Shown: positions 7,232 to 18,951, counted from the first letter of the stretch. The stretch: DNA of 64,000 bases from Aureococcus anophagefferens (GCF_000186865.1 NW_008705562.1:1610210-1674209); one strand, 5' to 3'. Made by a program: numbers and translations. Notes: generated by a model from the sequence alone, not told the origin.

Positions 7232-10200
7232 CTAAGGCGACTCGCCCGCGCCCGCATTGCCCGGCGAGCCCGGCTGGAGCTTGTGGACCTGGAGGAGGTC
7301 GTTGAACATGGCGAGGACGTCGTCGGACTCGTAGGAGACGACCTGGTCCTCGAGGTCCGTGCGGGAGATGGTGTAGAACTCGGAGGCGGCGAGGGTGATG
7401 GCCGTCTCCTGGCGCACGCCGGAGCCGGACTGGAGGCAGAACTCGCCGAAGTGCTCGCCCGTGTTGAGCACGCCGGAGAAGAGCGTGTACGCGGGCCCGC
7501 CGTCCTTCGACTTTGCCGTCGCGAAGCTCCGCACCTTGGGCGTCGTCTTGGGCGTCTCGTCGCCGACGGCGCCCGGCGGCGGCGCCGCGGCCTTGGCCTT
7601 GGGCCCGCCGCCGAGGCCCGGCAGGCGGCCGAGCGCGGACGCGCGCCGCTTCGCGGCCGCGGCCGCGTCCGCGTTGCCCGCGAGGAGCCGGGCCGCCGGG
7701 TCCTCCGCCGGCGGCGCGGCGGCGGCGTCGCCGAAGAAGCGCGGCGCCGGCGCCGCCGCGGCCGCGGCGGCCCGCGCGCGCCGCTTCTTCGCGTCGTCGT
7801 CGCGGAGCTTGCCGTGGACGTCGCGGCCCTGCGCGTCGAGCACGGACGCGTCGGCGGGCGGCGCGAGGCGCACGGAGCCGTGGAAGATGAAGTAGACGTC
7901 CCAGCCGACGTCGCCGGCGGCGTAGACGGACTCGCGCGCGGGGCACGCCTGCGTCGACGCGACGGCCGCGAGGCGCCGCGCCGTCGACCGCGGCAGCGCC
8001 GCGAAGACCTTGACGCGCTCGAAGGCCGCGCGGTGGACGAAGAGGGCCAGGTCCATGCGCAGCGGCGCCGTCAGGTCCCGCGTGATGGCCCGCTCGTCGA
8101 TGCAGAGCGTCCGCGCCCACCGGTGCCGGTGGTGCGCGAGCACCGCGGACCGCAAACTCGGCGGCAGGTTCGCGCGGCGCATGTGGGCCTCGTAGCGCTG
8201 GAGCTTGGCGTTGAAGGCCGACACGCCCTCCGTGTCGAAGGCCTCGAGGATGAGCGTGAAGGCGCCGATGAGGGACGCGAAGAGGCACGCGCCCGTGACG
8301 ACGACCACCAACTGCCAGCACGTCTCCAGGGGCGTCACGGGCTTGATGTCGCCGTAGCCCACGGAGGAGATGGTCGTGATGACCATGTGGACGGCGCGGA
8401 TGTAGCAGTCGGCGACGTTGACGCGGCAGATCGCCGCCTGGCGGTCGCTCGCGTCGTCGCTCGGCGTCGCGAGCGAGTCCTCCGTCGCCCACGTGCGCCG
8501 CGCGGTCGACGCCTCGAGGTAGCGGTGGATGGCGAACCAGACGCAGGCGTACCAGTGGTTCACGTAGCCGTAGCAGACGCAGACCGCGAAGAGGGCCTGC
8601 TCGGCCTTGGACGCGCGGACGCCGTGGCGGAGCGTCGCGTGGCGGAAGAGCGTCTCGAAGTAGCCGTTGAGCCGCGCGAGGCGCAGCAGCCGGTTGAGCC
8701 GGAAGGCGAGCACGAGGTTGCAGAGCCGGCGCCGGCGCGCGGCGACGACCTTGGCGTAGAGCACGGCGAAGAGCTCCAGCGGCGCGGCCGCGGCGACGTC
8801 GAGGCGGAACCAGCCGCTCCGCCGGTAGTTGCCCGCGACGCAGTGGCCGTCGAAGACCGGCGCGAGGCCCTGGGACGCGTCGTCGCTGAGGTCGCGCATG
8901 GACGCGCGCAGCAGGATGCTCAGGAGGAAGAAGACGTCGATGGCGTAGTCGGGGCCCATCGCGCCGGGCACCGTCGCCGTCAGCGCGTCGGGCAGCGTGA
9001 AGACCGCGCGGTAGGGGATGATGACGGCCTCGTAGAAGACGAAGAGCGCCGACGCCGTCTCCCAGGCCGCGCGGCCCGCGGACCCCTTGACGAAGACGCG
9101 GCTCAGGAAGAGGAGCGCGCGCGTCTTCGCGTCGACCTTCTTCTCCTCCTTGGCGTCGGGGCTCACGTCGACGACGCGGCTCAGGCGGCTCGTGAGCTCG
9201 CGCGCCTCCGTCAGGTTCTTGGAGATGGCGGCGTTCGTGTCCGCGTTGCGCCGCCGGATCGTGTTGAACATCTCGAGGAGCCGCTTCTGCGGGAAGCAGA
9301 ACGCCTTGAGCTGTGCCTGGAGGTCCGACCGCGAGAGCCGGAGCGACTCCGAGAAGCAGGTGCACTGGATCGACGCCGTGCGCCGCACGTTGCTGAAGAG
9401 GGCGCCCTCGCCGAAGTAGCAGCCCGCCTTCAAGGTCGCGTAGATGGTCACGTTGTTCTCCGCGACGACTTGGACCGTGCCCGTGAGCAGGAAGTGCATG
9501 GCCTCGCCGTGGTCGCCGAACTGGATGACGAGGTCGCCCTCGCTGTAGGTCTCGGGCATGAGGTAGAGCGCGATGGCGCGCTTGATGACCTCCGTGCACG
9601 ACTCGAAGATGGGGCACCGCGTGAGCACGGGGAGGCGGATCGCGACGCAGACGCGCGCGCGGAGCGTGTGCGGCAGCGTCGACGCGGCGAGCGACTCGCC
9701 CGACGCCGTGTTCGTGATGGCCCCGGACGTGTCCGTCGCCGTCGTCAGCGAGTTCATGAAGGCGTTGACGCGGCTCCTTAGCTTCAGGGGCACGCGGTGC
9801 TGCTGCATGTACTTCTCCAGGCGGTCCGCGCGGACGCTGAGCTCCGTCGAACTCGCGTCGCTGTCGGCGATGGCCGCCGTGATCTGGCCGATGATCATGG
9901 CGTTGATGGACATGCCCGCGGCGATGCAGATGAAGACGTAGAGCGTCTCGAAGCACGTCGCGGGCGTCACGTCGCCGATGACGACGACGACGAGCGTCGG
10001 CAGCGCCCAATTCAGCGCCCGCAAGTACTGCTCCGGCTGGTCCCGCGGCCCAAAGCCGCTGTGCAGCCGCAGGAACGAGTTGCCGATCTGGTGCCGCACC
10101 CAGGTGCAGCGCCAGACGTCGTCCGCGCGGTCGTCGCCGCCGACGTGGTGGTACCGCGCGATCGTGTAGAACGCGAGCGCGGCCCAGTGCGACACCAACA

Positions 10201-13200
10201 CGACGGCGCCCAGCAGCCGAAAGAGCGTGCCGAGGCGGTTGCCCGTGTAGGCCTCGACGGCGTCGGACAGGGGCCGCGCGAGGTACGAGAGGTGGTTGAG
10301 CCGGACGACGCGCGCGGCCTTGGGCAGCCGCGCGAACGCCACGATCAGGGGCCGCAGCGCCGGGTCCTCGACGAAGAGGGCGAAGATCTCGTAGGGCGCG
10401 CAGGTCAGCAGATCGAAGGTCAGCCGCTTCGACTCGACGTGGTGGCGCCAGATCGTCTTCTTCTCGAGCTCGAGGATGCCCTGGTGCATGAACCCAAAGT
10501 AGAACGCGCAGAGGAACGCGTCGAGCAGCGCGACGACGTCGAAGAGCCAGTCGACGGCGTAGGACGTCCACGTCCGCGTCAGGAACGCGACGTGGACGGG
10601 CGTGGAGAACAAATGGTAGATGACGACGACGACCATGAGGCCGGACCAGCGGACCTGGCCCGCGCTCTCCGGGTCGCTCACGTGGGCCCGCAGGCCCCGG
10701 TCCAGGCGCGCCAGCAACCGGCCGACGCGCTTGCGCCGGCCGCCGCCGCCCGCGCCCAACAGACCCCCGTCGCCGCCGAAGACGGACCGCCGCGACGACG
10801 TCGACGACGCGTCGTCCTCGTCGTCGCCGAAGCCGTCGAGGCCGCCGTCGAGGGACGCCGCCGCGGCGTCGACGTTGAGCGCCGCGGCGCGGGCGTTGGC
10901 GGCGAAGCCGCTCAGGCCGCTGCCCGCGCGCGACCCGCGCCCCCCTGGCGACGCGGCGCCGAGCGTCGACCCGCGGCGGTCCGCCTTCTCCACGAAGGCG
11001 AAGCTCCGCTTCAGCGACACGGTGGACAGCATCTCCGGCGTCGTCGCGAGCTTGCGCGAGTCCTCGTCCGTCGCCAGCAGCGCGTCCTGCGCCGCGCCGA
11101 CGCGCCTGTGTGGAAACCAACCACTGGTTTGGGGGGTCCCCACCAAACTTCAGAACTCTCTATCTCGGTCAAATCGAAGTCGATTCGGCTGATTTTTGGA
11201 CGAATCGATTGCTCTCATCGAGCTCTCGAAGCACAGCAGAAAACCTCGCGTCAGAACGGTCGCATACGCGCACATTGAAGTCGGGTTGAAGATTTGATTT
11301 CCACACAGCGACGCGCCGCGCGAACTGGCGGTCGTGGTGCGCGCGCGCGATGTTGCCGAGCATGGCGTCGAGGAGGCGCCCCTCGGCGTCGCAGGTGAGC
11401 CGCAGCTTGTCGCGGATGATGGCCGCCGACGAGGGGAAGCCCCGGAGCACGTCGAAGTAGCGGTCGCGGTGCAGCTCGAAGCAGTCCGCGTAGCTCTGCG
11501 CGATCGTCGACGTCTTCGGCGCGCACCGCCGCGCGTCCGCGGCGGCCTTGGCGCCCTTCTCCGGGTCGCCGTCGTTCGCGGTTGCCGGGTCCTCCTCGGG
11601 CGCGTCGTCGCCGCCGTCGCCGTCCTCGCCCCGGATCTTGCGGCGCACGGAGCCGACCGCGGACTGCCACTTCTGCCGCGACGACGACGACTGCGCGCGC
11701 GTGTCTAAAAGGCACTCGGCGCCGAAGTAGTCGCCGGCGTGGCGGCGCATGACGGGCGTGCAGACCGCCAGGGGCACGGGCGCGTCGTCGACGGCGCGGC
11801 GCACGGCGATGGCCTTCTGGGACCGGCGGTGGCTCCGGCTGCCGAAGCGCTTCTTCTTCTCGTGCTGGCTCGCGCGCTTGCCGCGGCGCGGCCGGTCGCC
11901 GCCGACGCCCGAGACGAGCTTGCCCAGGCCCGACTTGCCCCGCGCCGCCGCCGGCGGCGGCGACGCCCCGCGGTCGCCGGGCGCGGGCGCGGCCGCGCGG
12001 CCGTCGGGCGACGAGTCGCCCGTCGACGCGCGCCGGTTGCCGAAGCCCAGGGTCCCCGACGCGGACCGGGCGATGAGCGACTGGCGGAAGCCCGGCGAGC
12101 TCGGCGCGCCCTCGCCGTCGGTCGGCGGCCGCCCCGGCGAGCTCGACCGCCGCGCGAGCTCGACGTCGCCCGGCGCGTGCGTCGGCGACGCCTCGGAGCT
12201 CCGCCGCCCGCGCGGCCGCTTGCCCGAGTCGCCCGGCGACGGGGCGGCGTCCGGCCCCGCGGGCTTGAGGCCGACGAGGGGCTCGGGCCGCGGCTTCCGG
12301 GGCCGGTCGTCGTTGTCGGCCGCGTTGAGGTCGCGGCCGAGCCGCGCCTTCGGGGCGACGACGTCCGCGAGCGGGTCGTCGCCCTGCGAGTCCATGGACG
12401 TGAGGGAGCCCTTGCGGTCGCTCGGCGAGCTCGAGTTCAGCGACAGGTGGCTCGGCTTGCGCTCGCGGTCGTCGTCGGCGAGCGACGCGGCGGACCGCTT
12501 CCGCTCGTCGCCGTCGTCCGCGGACGCGAGGCGCAGGTCCAGGGACGGCGCCGACGGGTCGAAGGTGCGCTTCTCCGTGGGCTCCGGCGGCGGGTCCAGC
12601 CGCTTCGAGTCGCGCCGCGCGGGCGCCGCGGCGACGGGCCGCCCGCTCCGGCTCCGGCCGCTCGACCGCCGGCCCCGGTCGTCCTCCGACGCCGCCAGCG
12701 CGAACTCGTCGAGCTGGTCGAGGAGCGCCTCCTGCGCCTGGGCGAGCTTCTTCATGCCCGCGCGCGCCGCGTAGAGGTCGACGTCGCCGCGCTCGATGAG
12801 GAACATGGACAGCCGCGTCAGGTCCCCCTCCGCGAGGATGACGTCGCCGGGGATGAAGACGCGGGGCTCCAGCCGGCTCACGAGCTCCTGGCGCGCCACG
12901 TCCTCGACGCCGACGGCCCGCCCGAAGAAGGGCGTCTTCAGGAAGGAGTCGCCGATGGTCTTGTTCAGCGCGCGCCGCCGCAGCGGCGTCGGCAGGTCCG
13001 CCAGCACCAGCAGCTCGTCGGCGCCGTTCTGGCGCGTCCAGATGTAGTTGTGGTACTGCAGGAGGGCGTGCTGAAGGGGCTGGTTCAGCTTCTGCCGCTG
13101 CATGGACAGGCGCAATTCGGAGAACTTGGCGCGGTATTCCCGAATGTCCTTGTTCAGGTCCGCCATGAGCGACGCCAGACCGCCGACGATGGCCGGCAGC

Positions 13201-16064
13201 AGCAACCCCCCGAACAAAATCATGCAGCTCGAAAAATTCGTCTCGAGCATGTTCGACGGGTCGGGCTTGATGTCGCCGTAGCCCACCGTCGACATGCCGA
13301 CGATCGCGTAGTAGACGGACCGCAGGTACGTGCAGTAGGCGACGGAGCCCGACGACGCGCAGGACCGCTGGTTCCAGCCCGACGTGTCGTAGCGGGCCCG
13401 CAGCGCGTTGCGCGGCGACGTGTTCGCGCCGACGTCGCCGAGCGTGGCGTTGTAGCCCCGGTCGATGAAGATCCAGGACCGGCGCTTGTCGTCGTAGTAG
13501 CGGATCGACGCGCGGCCCGCGAGAATCCACGCGCAGCCCATCCAGTGGCAAAACAGGAGCATGCCGCTGTTCAACAGCGTGATGCGCTGCATGTTCTTGG
13601 AGATCTGAAACCGGTGGGCGATGTAGTCGGCGATGAGCGCCGTCTGCGCGCCCGCGCGCACCGCGAGCACGGGGATCTTCGCCGCGCGGAGCAGCGCGAA
13701 CCACGAGAGCTTCGAGTCGCGCGCCGCGGGCGACAGCGCCAGCGCGTCCCAGGGGAAGAGGCACAGCACCTCCAGCCCCCAGAAGCGGCTCTTGCGCAGG
13801 ATGCGCCGCAGGCCCGCGCCCTTGGTGACGAGGACGCCGCTCTCGAGCTCGGAGAGCACCGTCGCGCGCAGCGCCATGTCCGCGGCGAGGTAGAGGTCGA
13901 CGACATAGAGCGCGAGGAAGAGCGTCTCCTTGGCGCCGACGCGGCCGCCCTTGAAGGTCTCGCTGTAGCAGGTCTTGATGGCCAGGGGCGTCGCGACGGC
14001 GTAGAAGAGGAGGCAGCAGAACTTGGCGCTCTCGACGACCTTGCGCGCGCGCGTGCCCGGCCGGTGCCAGACCTTGCGCTTCGCCGAGTGGAGCGACATG
14101 GACTCGGCGACGGGCGCGTCGCCCGTGCCGTCGCCGGCCCGGGGCGCCGGCGCCACGCTCAGCGTCGCGCGGCCGCCGCCGGCCGCGGCGCCGGCGTCGC
14201 CGGCCGCGGCCGCGCCGTCGCCGAGCGCGAGCATGTTCGACGACGAGCCGTTGCCCCGGTTGCCCGAGTTGCGCAGGGGCATGACGCGGCCGATGCGCGT
14301 CGTCAGGGACCGGCCCCGGTTCTTGAAGGCCGACGACATGGACATCATGGACCGCTGCTTGGGCTCGCGCGGCTCCGCGGCCGCGAGCGTCGCGCGCGCG
14401 CCAAAGCCGCCGTGGAGCATGGCCTTCATGCCCGCCGTCGTCGGCTTCGCCGCCAACGACATGCGCTCGAGCTGGTCCGGCGTGCACTGCTCGCGGCAGA
14501 CCGTCATGAAGACGCGCCGGAGCAGCCAGAACATCTCGCAGTACGAGTGCGCCTGCACGAGCACGCGCGACTGCTGCACCTTGAAGAGGGACCCGATGCC
14601 GAAGTTGTCGCCCGTGCGCAGGCGCACGAGGCCGTGGGGCGCCCGCAGACTCGCGTCGTGGACGTCGTGCATGCGGCTCCGCACGTCCATCTCGCCCGAC
14701 GCGATCAAAATCGCGCCGACGATGCGCTCGCCCGGGCGGATGACGTCGTCCTGGGGGGCGTACGTGTAGGCGTCGAGCTTCAGCGCCAAAGCGTTGATGA
14801 CCGCGGCGTTCACGAGATGCTCCTGGAGCGCCGGCAGGCGCCGCAGGAGCACGGACGCCCTGACCATGGCCGTCTTCTGCCGGAGCGACGCGGGCAGCTC
14901 CTCCTCGAACTGGTCGATGTCGAGCCCGTGGAACGACGCCCACTGGTTCTCGACGTAGCCGATCATGCGCTGGGCGATCTTCTCCGGCAGCTTGCGGTAG
15001 CTCACGTACTGGCGCAGGTCGTCGAGCTTGTCGCGGTGCGCGAGGCTGGACGCGTTGCCCGACATCACGAGGAGCGTCAAATTCGCGATGGCCGCGCAGG
15101 ACACGGACATGCCCACGTACATGCTCAGGATGCAGGCGATGGTCTCGAAGCGCGTGTGGGGGCAGATGTCCCCGAAGCCCGTCGTGATCATCGTCACGAG
15201 GGCCCAGTAGTAGGCCCGGCTGTAGCAGTGCGCGACGGACCGGAGGCGCCGCACGGTCCGCGTCGCCGCAATGGCCGTCGCGTTTAAAGTGGCGTTGACC
15301 AGCGCGTCTTCGTAGACGACCTCCCAGAGCCCGTCCTCCTCGGCCCAGGTCACGTCGGACCGCTGCCGCGCCCACTCCCGGGGCGCCTTGGCGTCGACGC
15401 GCGACGCGAGGAAGAACGCGCACGCGGCCCAGTGCGCCGCGACGGCCATGATGAGAAAAAAGAGCCACATGCGCAGGGGCCCGATCTCCATCTTCGCGTG
15501 GTGTTCCAAGAGCGCGAAGACGAGCCGGATGCACCGCGGCGCGTCGTAGAGCCGCGCGAGCCGGTTCACCTTGAAGAGACTGAGGCTCGCGGCGCCCGTG
15601 CGCCGGCCCCAGAGCTCGAGGGGGAACGTCGCGACGAGGTGGTAGAGGAACCCCTTGAGCGTGCGCCGCTCCTGGAACCGCTCGCAGGCGCCCTCGCGGC
15701 GCATGAGCCGCTCCAGCGACCCGAGCTCCTGCGTCGACCCCATGCGCTGCTCGGGCGCGACGCGGCTCTGGAGGTGCTCCGGGAGGCGCAGCAGCGTGTA
15801 GCCGCAGAGGTTCGGGTCCTGGATGATCCAGCGCACGACGAAGTAGACGTCCGTGGCGTAGTCTAAGATCCACCAGATGACGTACTTTTGCTCGAGCTGG
15901 AAGTGCTGCAGAAACGCGACGCGGAACGGCACGCTCCACGCGACGTAGAGCGTCGCGAGGCACATGGGCACGACGTCGAGCAGCACGCCGCGGAGCACGG
16001 CGTGGCTCTCCTTGCTCAGCTCCCGGTTCTGCGTCCGCAGGGACTGGTCCTCCTGGTAGCCCAT
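7232..16064 (-). CDS. Single-chain four-repeat cyclic nucleotide-gated potassium channel (tetraKCNG/CNGK-like)
   Basis: Exon 1 (16064-11317) and exon 2 (11105-7232) join in frame across an introner to encode 2,873 residues. Four six-TM channel units lie in tandem, each with an S4-like basic helix, a pore and a cyclic nucleotide-binding domain. Pore filters are TTGFGDICP (about residue 295), STVGYGDIKP (about 927), VVVIGDVTP (about 1957) and SSVGYGDIKP (about 2498). The binding cassette is canonical only in repeat III (FGEGALF then RRTAS); repeat I reads FGIGSLF without the Arg, repeat II is split by a Ser/Arg/Pro-rich insert of about 320 residues, and repeat IV reads FGEFCL then RQETA. One polypeptide should form the whole pore. 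The nearest known architecture is the CNGK (tetraKCNG) channel of sea urchin sperm, a cGMP-gated K+ channel. The start is ATG 16064, divergent from the acyltransferase. Confidence 0.88.
11106..11316 (-). mobile_element. Introner, family B, 211 bp, inside the four-repeat CNG gene
   Basis: On the minus strand the element begins CTGTGTGGAAATC and ends GGTTTCCACACAG, giving terminal inverted repeats of about 11 bp. It is flanked by an exact 8 bp duplication (GCGCGTCG). The 3' AG is the element end. The 5' site that restores the original exon is a GC at the first copy of the duplication; a GT four bases into the terminal repeat would also keep frame but add four residues. A second copy with the same length and closely similar interior lies at 53210-53420. 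Confidence 0.92.
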
Positions 16065-16358
16065 GGCGGCGCGCGGTCGGGCTGCGAAGGGTCTCTCCTG
16101 CGAGCCCGCCGCGGCGCTGCAGCCCGCTGCCAACGGGCGACGGCTGCGCGCGGGCGCCGCAGCGCGGGGACCCGGACCCGCCGGACCCGGGCGGTCGGGC
16201 GCCGACTGCGGCGCTTGGCGCAGCGGTGGGCTGCCCAACGCTGGGCTGGCTGGTTCACCCCCGAGGAAACCGTTTATGGTTGAACATTTATATTGAACTT
16301 TATACGTCCGGCGGCGTTGTCGAGGATGACCGAGCGCTGCCGGAAGTCTTGACGCACG
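16065..16358. promoter_or_regulatory. Divergent promoter region between the CNG channel and acyltransferase genes
   Basis: This region of 294 bp is the only space for two promoters. It contains GGGCTGCCC (16228-16236) and two TTGAAC motifs (16280-16285 and 16293-16298) within an AT-rich patch. Both motifs recur upstream of other genes in the window. No TATA box is obvious. Confidence 0.45.
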
Positions 16359-17585
16359 ATGGCCAAGGTCGGCTACGAGGAGAGCGTCGAGGTCGTGGAG
16401 CTGCTGAAGGACGAGGCCGGTGGGCTGATGCATGAGCTGGGCATCTCCACGATAACGTTCTACAAGGGCGACGTCACGCCCGCGTCCGCGGCCCTGCGCG
16501 CGCAGCTGGCGCGCGTCGTCGCGGCGAACCCGTGGCTCGCGGGCCGCCTCGTCAAGGTCGCGGGGAAGGCGGCGCTGAGGCATCCCGCGGCGCCGGCGGA
16601 CGACGCCGTCGCCGAGCTCTTCGCGGCCGGGGCCGCGGCGTACGCGCCGAGCCGGGGCTACGAGGCGATCTGCACCGAGCTCTACAAATCGAAGGCCAAC
16701 ACCGTCGTCGGGAGCGGCTTCGCGCTCCTGGGCAAAGACCTGCCGCTGGCGCGGCTCTCGGTCCTGGAGTCGTCGCCGGGCGAGTTCGCCGTCGTCTTCT
16801 CGCTGTCGCACGCCGTCGCCGACGGCCGGACGTACTACGAAATCCTGCGCATGCTGCGGCCGGGCGCGGACGTGCGGGCGCTGGCGACGCGGCGCGTCGC
16901 GGCCTTCCCCGAGACCATGCGCGACCGCTGCAACCGCGCGGCGCTCGCGTGGGTCGACGGGCCGGCGGCGATGTGCCAGATGCTGCCGCTGCTCCTGGGC
17001 TGCGGGGCGACGGCGCGGTGCCACGCCTTTCTGCTCGACGACGCGCGCGTCGCGGAGGCGAAGCGCGCCGGCGCGGCCGGCGGCGGCTACGTGTCCACGA
17101 ACGACGTGCTCACGTCGGGATTCTTCGTCGCCTGCGGGACGACCGTCGGCCTCATGGGCCTCGACTGCCGGGGGCGGCTCGAGGGCGTCGGCGACGACCT
17201 CGCGGGCAACTACGTCACCGCGCTCGTCATGGACGACGGCGTCTTCGGGACGCCCGCGGACCTGCGCGAGATGTACGCGACGACGCCCTACGCGACGACG
17301 ACGCGGACGCTGCCGGGCGCGTGCTGCGCGGGCAAGGTGAGCTTCGCCATGGTGTCGGACTGGGCGTCCTTCGCCGGAGACCTCGTCCCGCTCGACGGCT
17401 GCGAGCTCCTCGTCCACGTGCCCGTCGTGAACCCGGCCGCGATCCTCTGGGACATGATGATCCCCTTCGCGAGCGGCAAGGGCCGCGGCGTCCTCTGCTG
17501 GACCGTGTCGACGGACGAGGCGGGGCTCCGGAAGCACCTGCCCGTCGGCGGATCCGTCTCCGACGCTCTGTTCCCGAAGAGCTAG
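16359..17585 (+). CDS. BAHD/chloramphenicol-acetyltransferase-fold acyltransferase-like protein
   Basis: The 408-residue single-exon protein carries SHAVADGRTYYEIL at about residues 150-163, the HxxxDG active-site motif of CoA-dependent acyltransferases (BAHD, condensation and related families), in which His acts as general base. Flanking elements fit the two-subdomain fold: an N-terminal segment with RAQLARVVAANPWLAGRL, which is typical of these enzymes, and a second half beginning with STNDVLTSGFF, like the conserved STNDxL stretch of condensation/BAHD-type proteins. A DFGWG motif is not evident; VSDWASF may take its place. The acyl donor and acceptor cannot be told. There is no signal peptide, so it is probably cytosolic. 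ATG 16359 has a G at +4 and follows the shared promoter. Confidence 0.8.
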   Translation: MAKVGYEESVEVVELLKDEAGGLMHELGISTITFYKGDVTPASAALRAQLARVVAANPWLAGRLVKVAGKAALRHPAAPADDAVAELFAAGAAAYAPSRGYEAICTELYKSKANTVVGSGFALLGKDLPLARLSVLESSPGEFAVVFSLSHAVADGRTYYEILRMLRPGADVRALATRRVAAFPETMRDRCNRAALAWVDGPAAMCQMLPLLLGCGATARCHAFLLDDARVAEAKRAGAAGGGYVSTNDVLTSGFFVACGTTVGLMGLDCRGRLEGVGDDLAGNYVTALVMDDGVFGTPADLREMYATTPYATTTRTLPGACCAGKVSFAMVSDWASFAGDLVPLDGCELLVHVPVVNPAAILWDMMIPFASGKGRGVLCWTVSTDEAGLRKHLPVGGSVSDALFPKS

Positions 17586-17865
17586 CGGCGCGACCCCGCC
17601 GACCCGACTCGTCCGTCGATCGCCGTCCCCTCCCCTCGCGACGCGATGGAGCGTCCGAATCCCCGTCCGCCCGCCCGAATCCCCGCCCGCGCTCGAGCCG
17701 CCGCCCCGCCCGTCGCCGACTCTACCCACATTCTAACGCTATACGCAGATTGACCAACTGCTAGCCGTGGCCCAATCGTCCGCCCGTGGGGCAGCCGTCT
17801 TCCCGGGCAAGATCCTGCGGCGCGTCGAGGTGACGCGCGTGCAGCTGCTCTAATAGCCGCGCAGA

Positions 17866-18951
17866 TTACTTTGTGGGCTTCTTCTTCAGGCGGTGGCAGG
17901 ACGCGCCGGCGGGTCCCATCGCGCAGACCTCGCGGGCCGTGATGCTTCGCATCTTGGCGCTGCCGTATTCGTCGTGGTTGAAGTTGTAGGGACAGAACTG
18001 GACCGGTACGGGTCGCGCCTGCTCGAAGGACGGAACGTATGCCACGGTCGCGGTGAAGCAGGCCACGGCGCAGGATCCCTGAAAGGCCCGGCCTTGAGTG
18101 TTGACGAAGTTTAGCGACATGCTCGGAAGCCGCGCGTCCGCGTCCTCCTCGTCGTTGTATTCTGTGAACTCGATATCGTCGACGGCAGACTGGCCGTGCG
18201 CCGAGCGTAGCAACGCGCAGAAGTCGAGCGTGATTTGCGGCGGCTTTTCGCTCAGAGCCGCGAGGACGCGATCGGGGAGCGCCGCGAGGAATTCCAAATC
18301 CGTTTCGTCGCTCGGCTTCTCGTAGCCCGCGAAGCCTTTGCATTGGCTCTTCCCTCGGAGGCAGAAGGCAAGCCAGACATCGTCTTCCCCGATGACGTCC
18401 CAAAACTCGTCCCAAAACTCGGCCCATCCCTCGTGGTCGTCGTCGTCAGGTGCTGTCCGTACGGACAGTCCGAGCGCGGCTTGGATTTCGGAAAAACCCG
18501 ACGCTCCAAAGTCGAGGATTTCACTAGTATCGCTTCGCCTGTGCTCTGTCCGACCACTCCAAGTTGTAACGCAGTCGTACTCATGATCGATTCGTTGATG
18601 ATGAATGACGCGCTCGTCGTATTTGTACAAGACGTGTCGCGCGATCGCGGGCACGGCGACGCGTCGCACGTAGCGATGGATCGCGCCGCGACACTTGTCC
18701 AGGTCCGGATGGAAGGCGTCGCGCAGCACCGTCGCGGCGCGCATGGCGACGGAAGCGCTCAAGCCCGGGTTGGAGTCCGGGGAGATTACACCTTGAGGGC
18801 TTTGGGGCCCATCGCTCACCATCTCACTCAACGTGGTCTCCGAGAGGCACCTCGAAGGGTTTCGCCGAGGCTCGTCGTCGCACACCATCTCACTCAACGT
18901 GTGCTCCGACAGGCACCGCGATGGATTACGCCGAGGCCCGTCGTCCATCAT
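17866..18951 (-). CDS. Unknown acidic protein with an N-terminal 22-residue tandem repeat
   Basis: I do not recognise this 361-residue protein. Its N-terminus holds two copies of a 22-residue unit (around PRRNPSRCLSE and LSEMV, 66 bp period at about 18810-18945) and a partial third. The middle is acidic with DDDDHEGWAEFWDEFWDVIGE, and the C-terminal third has several Cys and aromatic residues (SLNFVNTQGRAFQGSCAV, CPYNFNHDEY) before a Lys-rich end. No signal peptide or membrane helix is seen. GC content is visibly lower than in neighbouring genes, with more A/T at third positions, which may indicate recent acquisition or relaxed composition. It converges with the acyltransferase gene; the 280 bp between them hold nothing I can name. 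Confidence 0.6.
   Translation of the reverse strand: MMDDGPRRNPSRCLSEHTLSEMVCDDEPRRNPSRCLSETTLSEMVSDGPQSPQGVISPDSNPGLSASVAMRAATVLRDAFHPDLDKCRGAIHRYVRRVAVPAIARHVLYKYDERVIHHQRIDHEYDCVTTWSGRTEHRRSDTSEILDFGASGFSEIQAALGLSVRTAPDDDDHEGWAEFWDEFWDVIGEDDVWLAFCLRGKSQCKGFAGYEKPSDETDLEFLAALPDRVLAALSEKPPQITLDFCALLRSAHGQSAVDDIEFTEYNDEEDADARLPSMSLNFVNTQGRAFQGSCAVACFTATVAYVPSFEQARPVPVQFCPYNFNHDEYGSAKMRSITAREVCAMGPAGASCHRLKKKPTK

Noticed and set aside
11251..15963. 1,570-residue open frame overlapping the four-repeat CNG channel
   Set aside because: It is Arg/Ala-rich without domains, on the same strand but in another frame; the channel frame contains all recognisable motifs.
16065..17729. In-frame upstream extension of the CNG channel
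   Set aside because: It crosses the plus-strand acyltransferase gene, is low-complexity, and ATG 16064 directly precedes good coding sequence.
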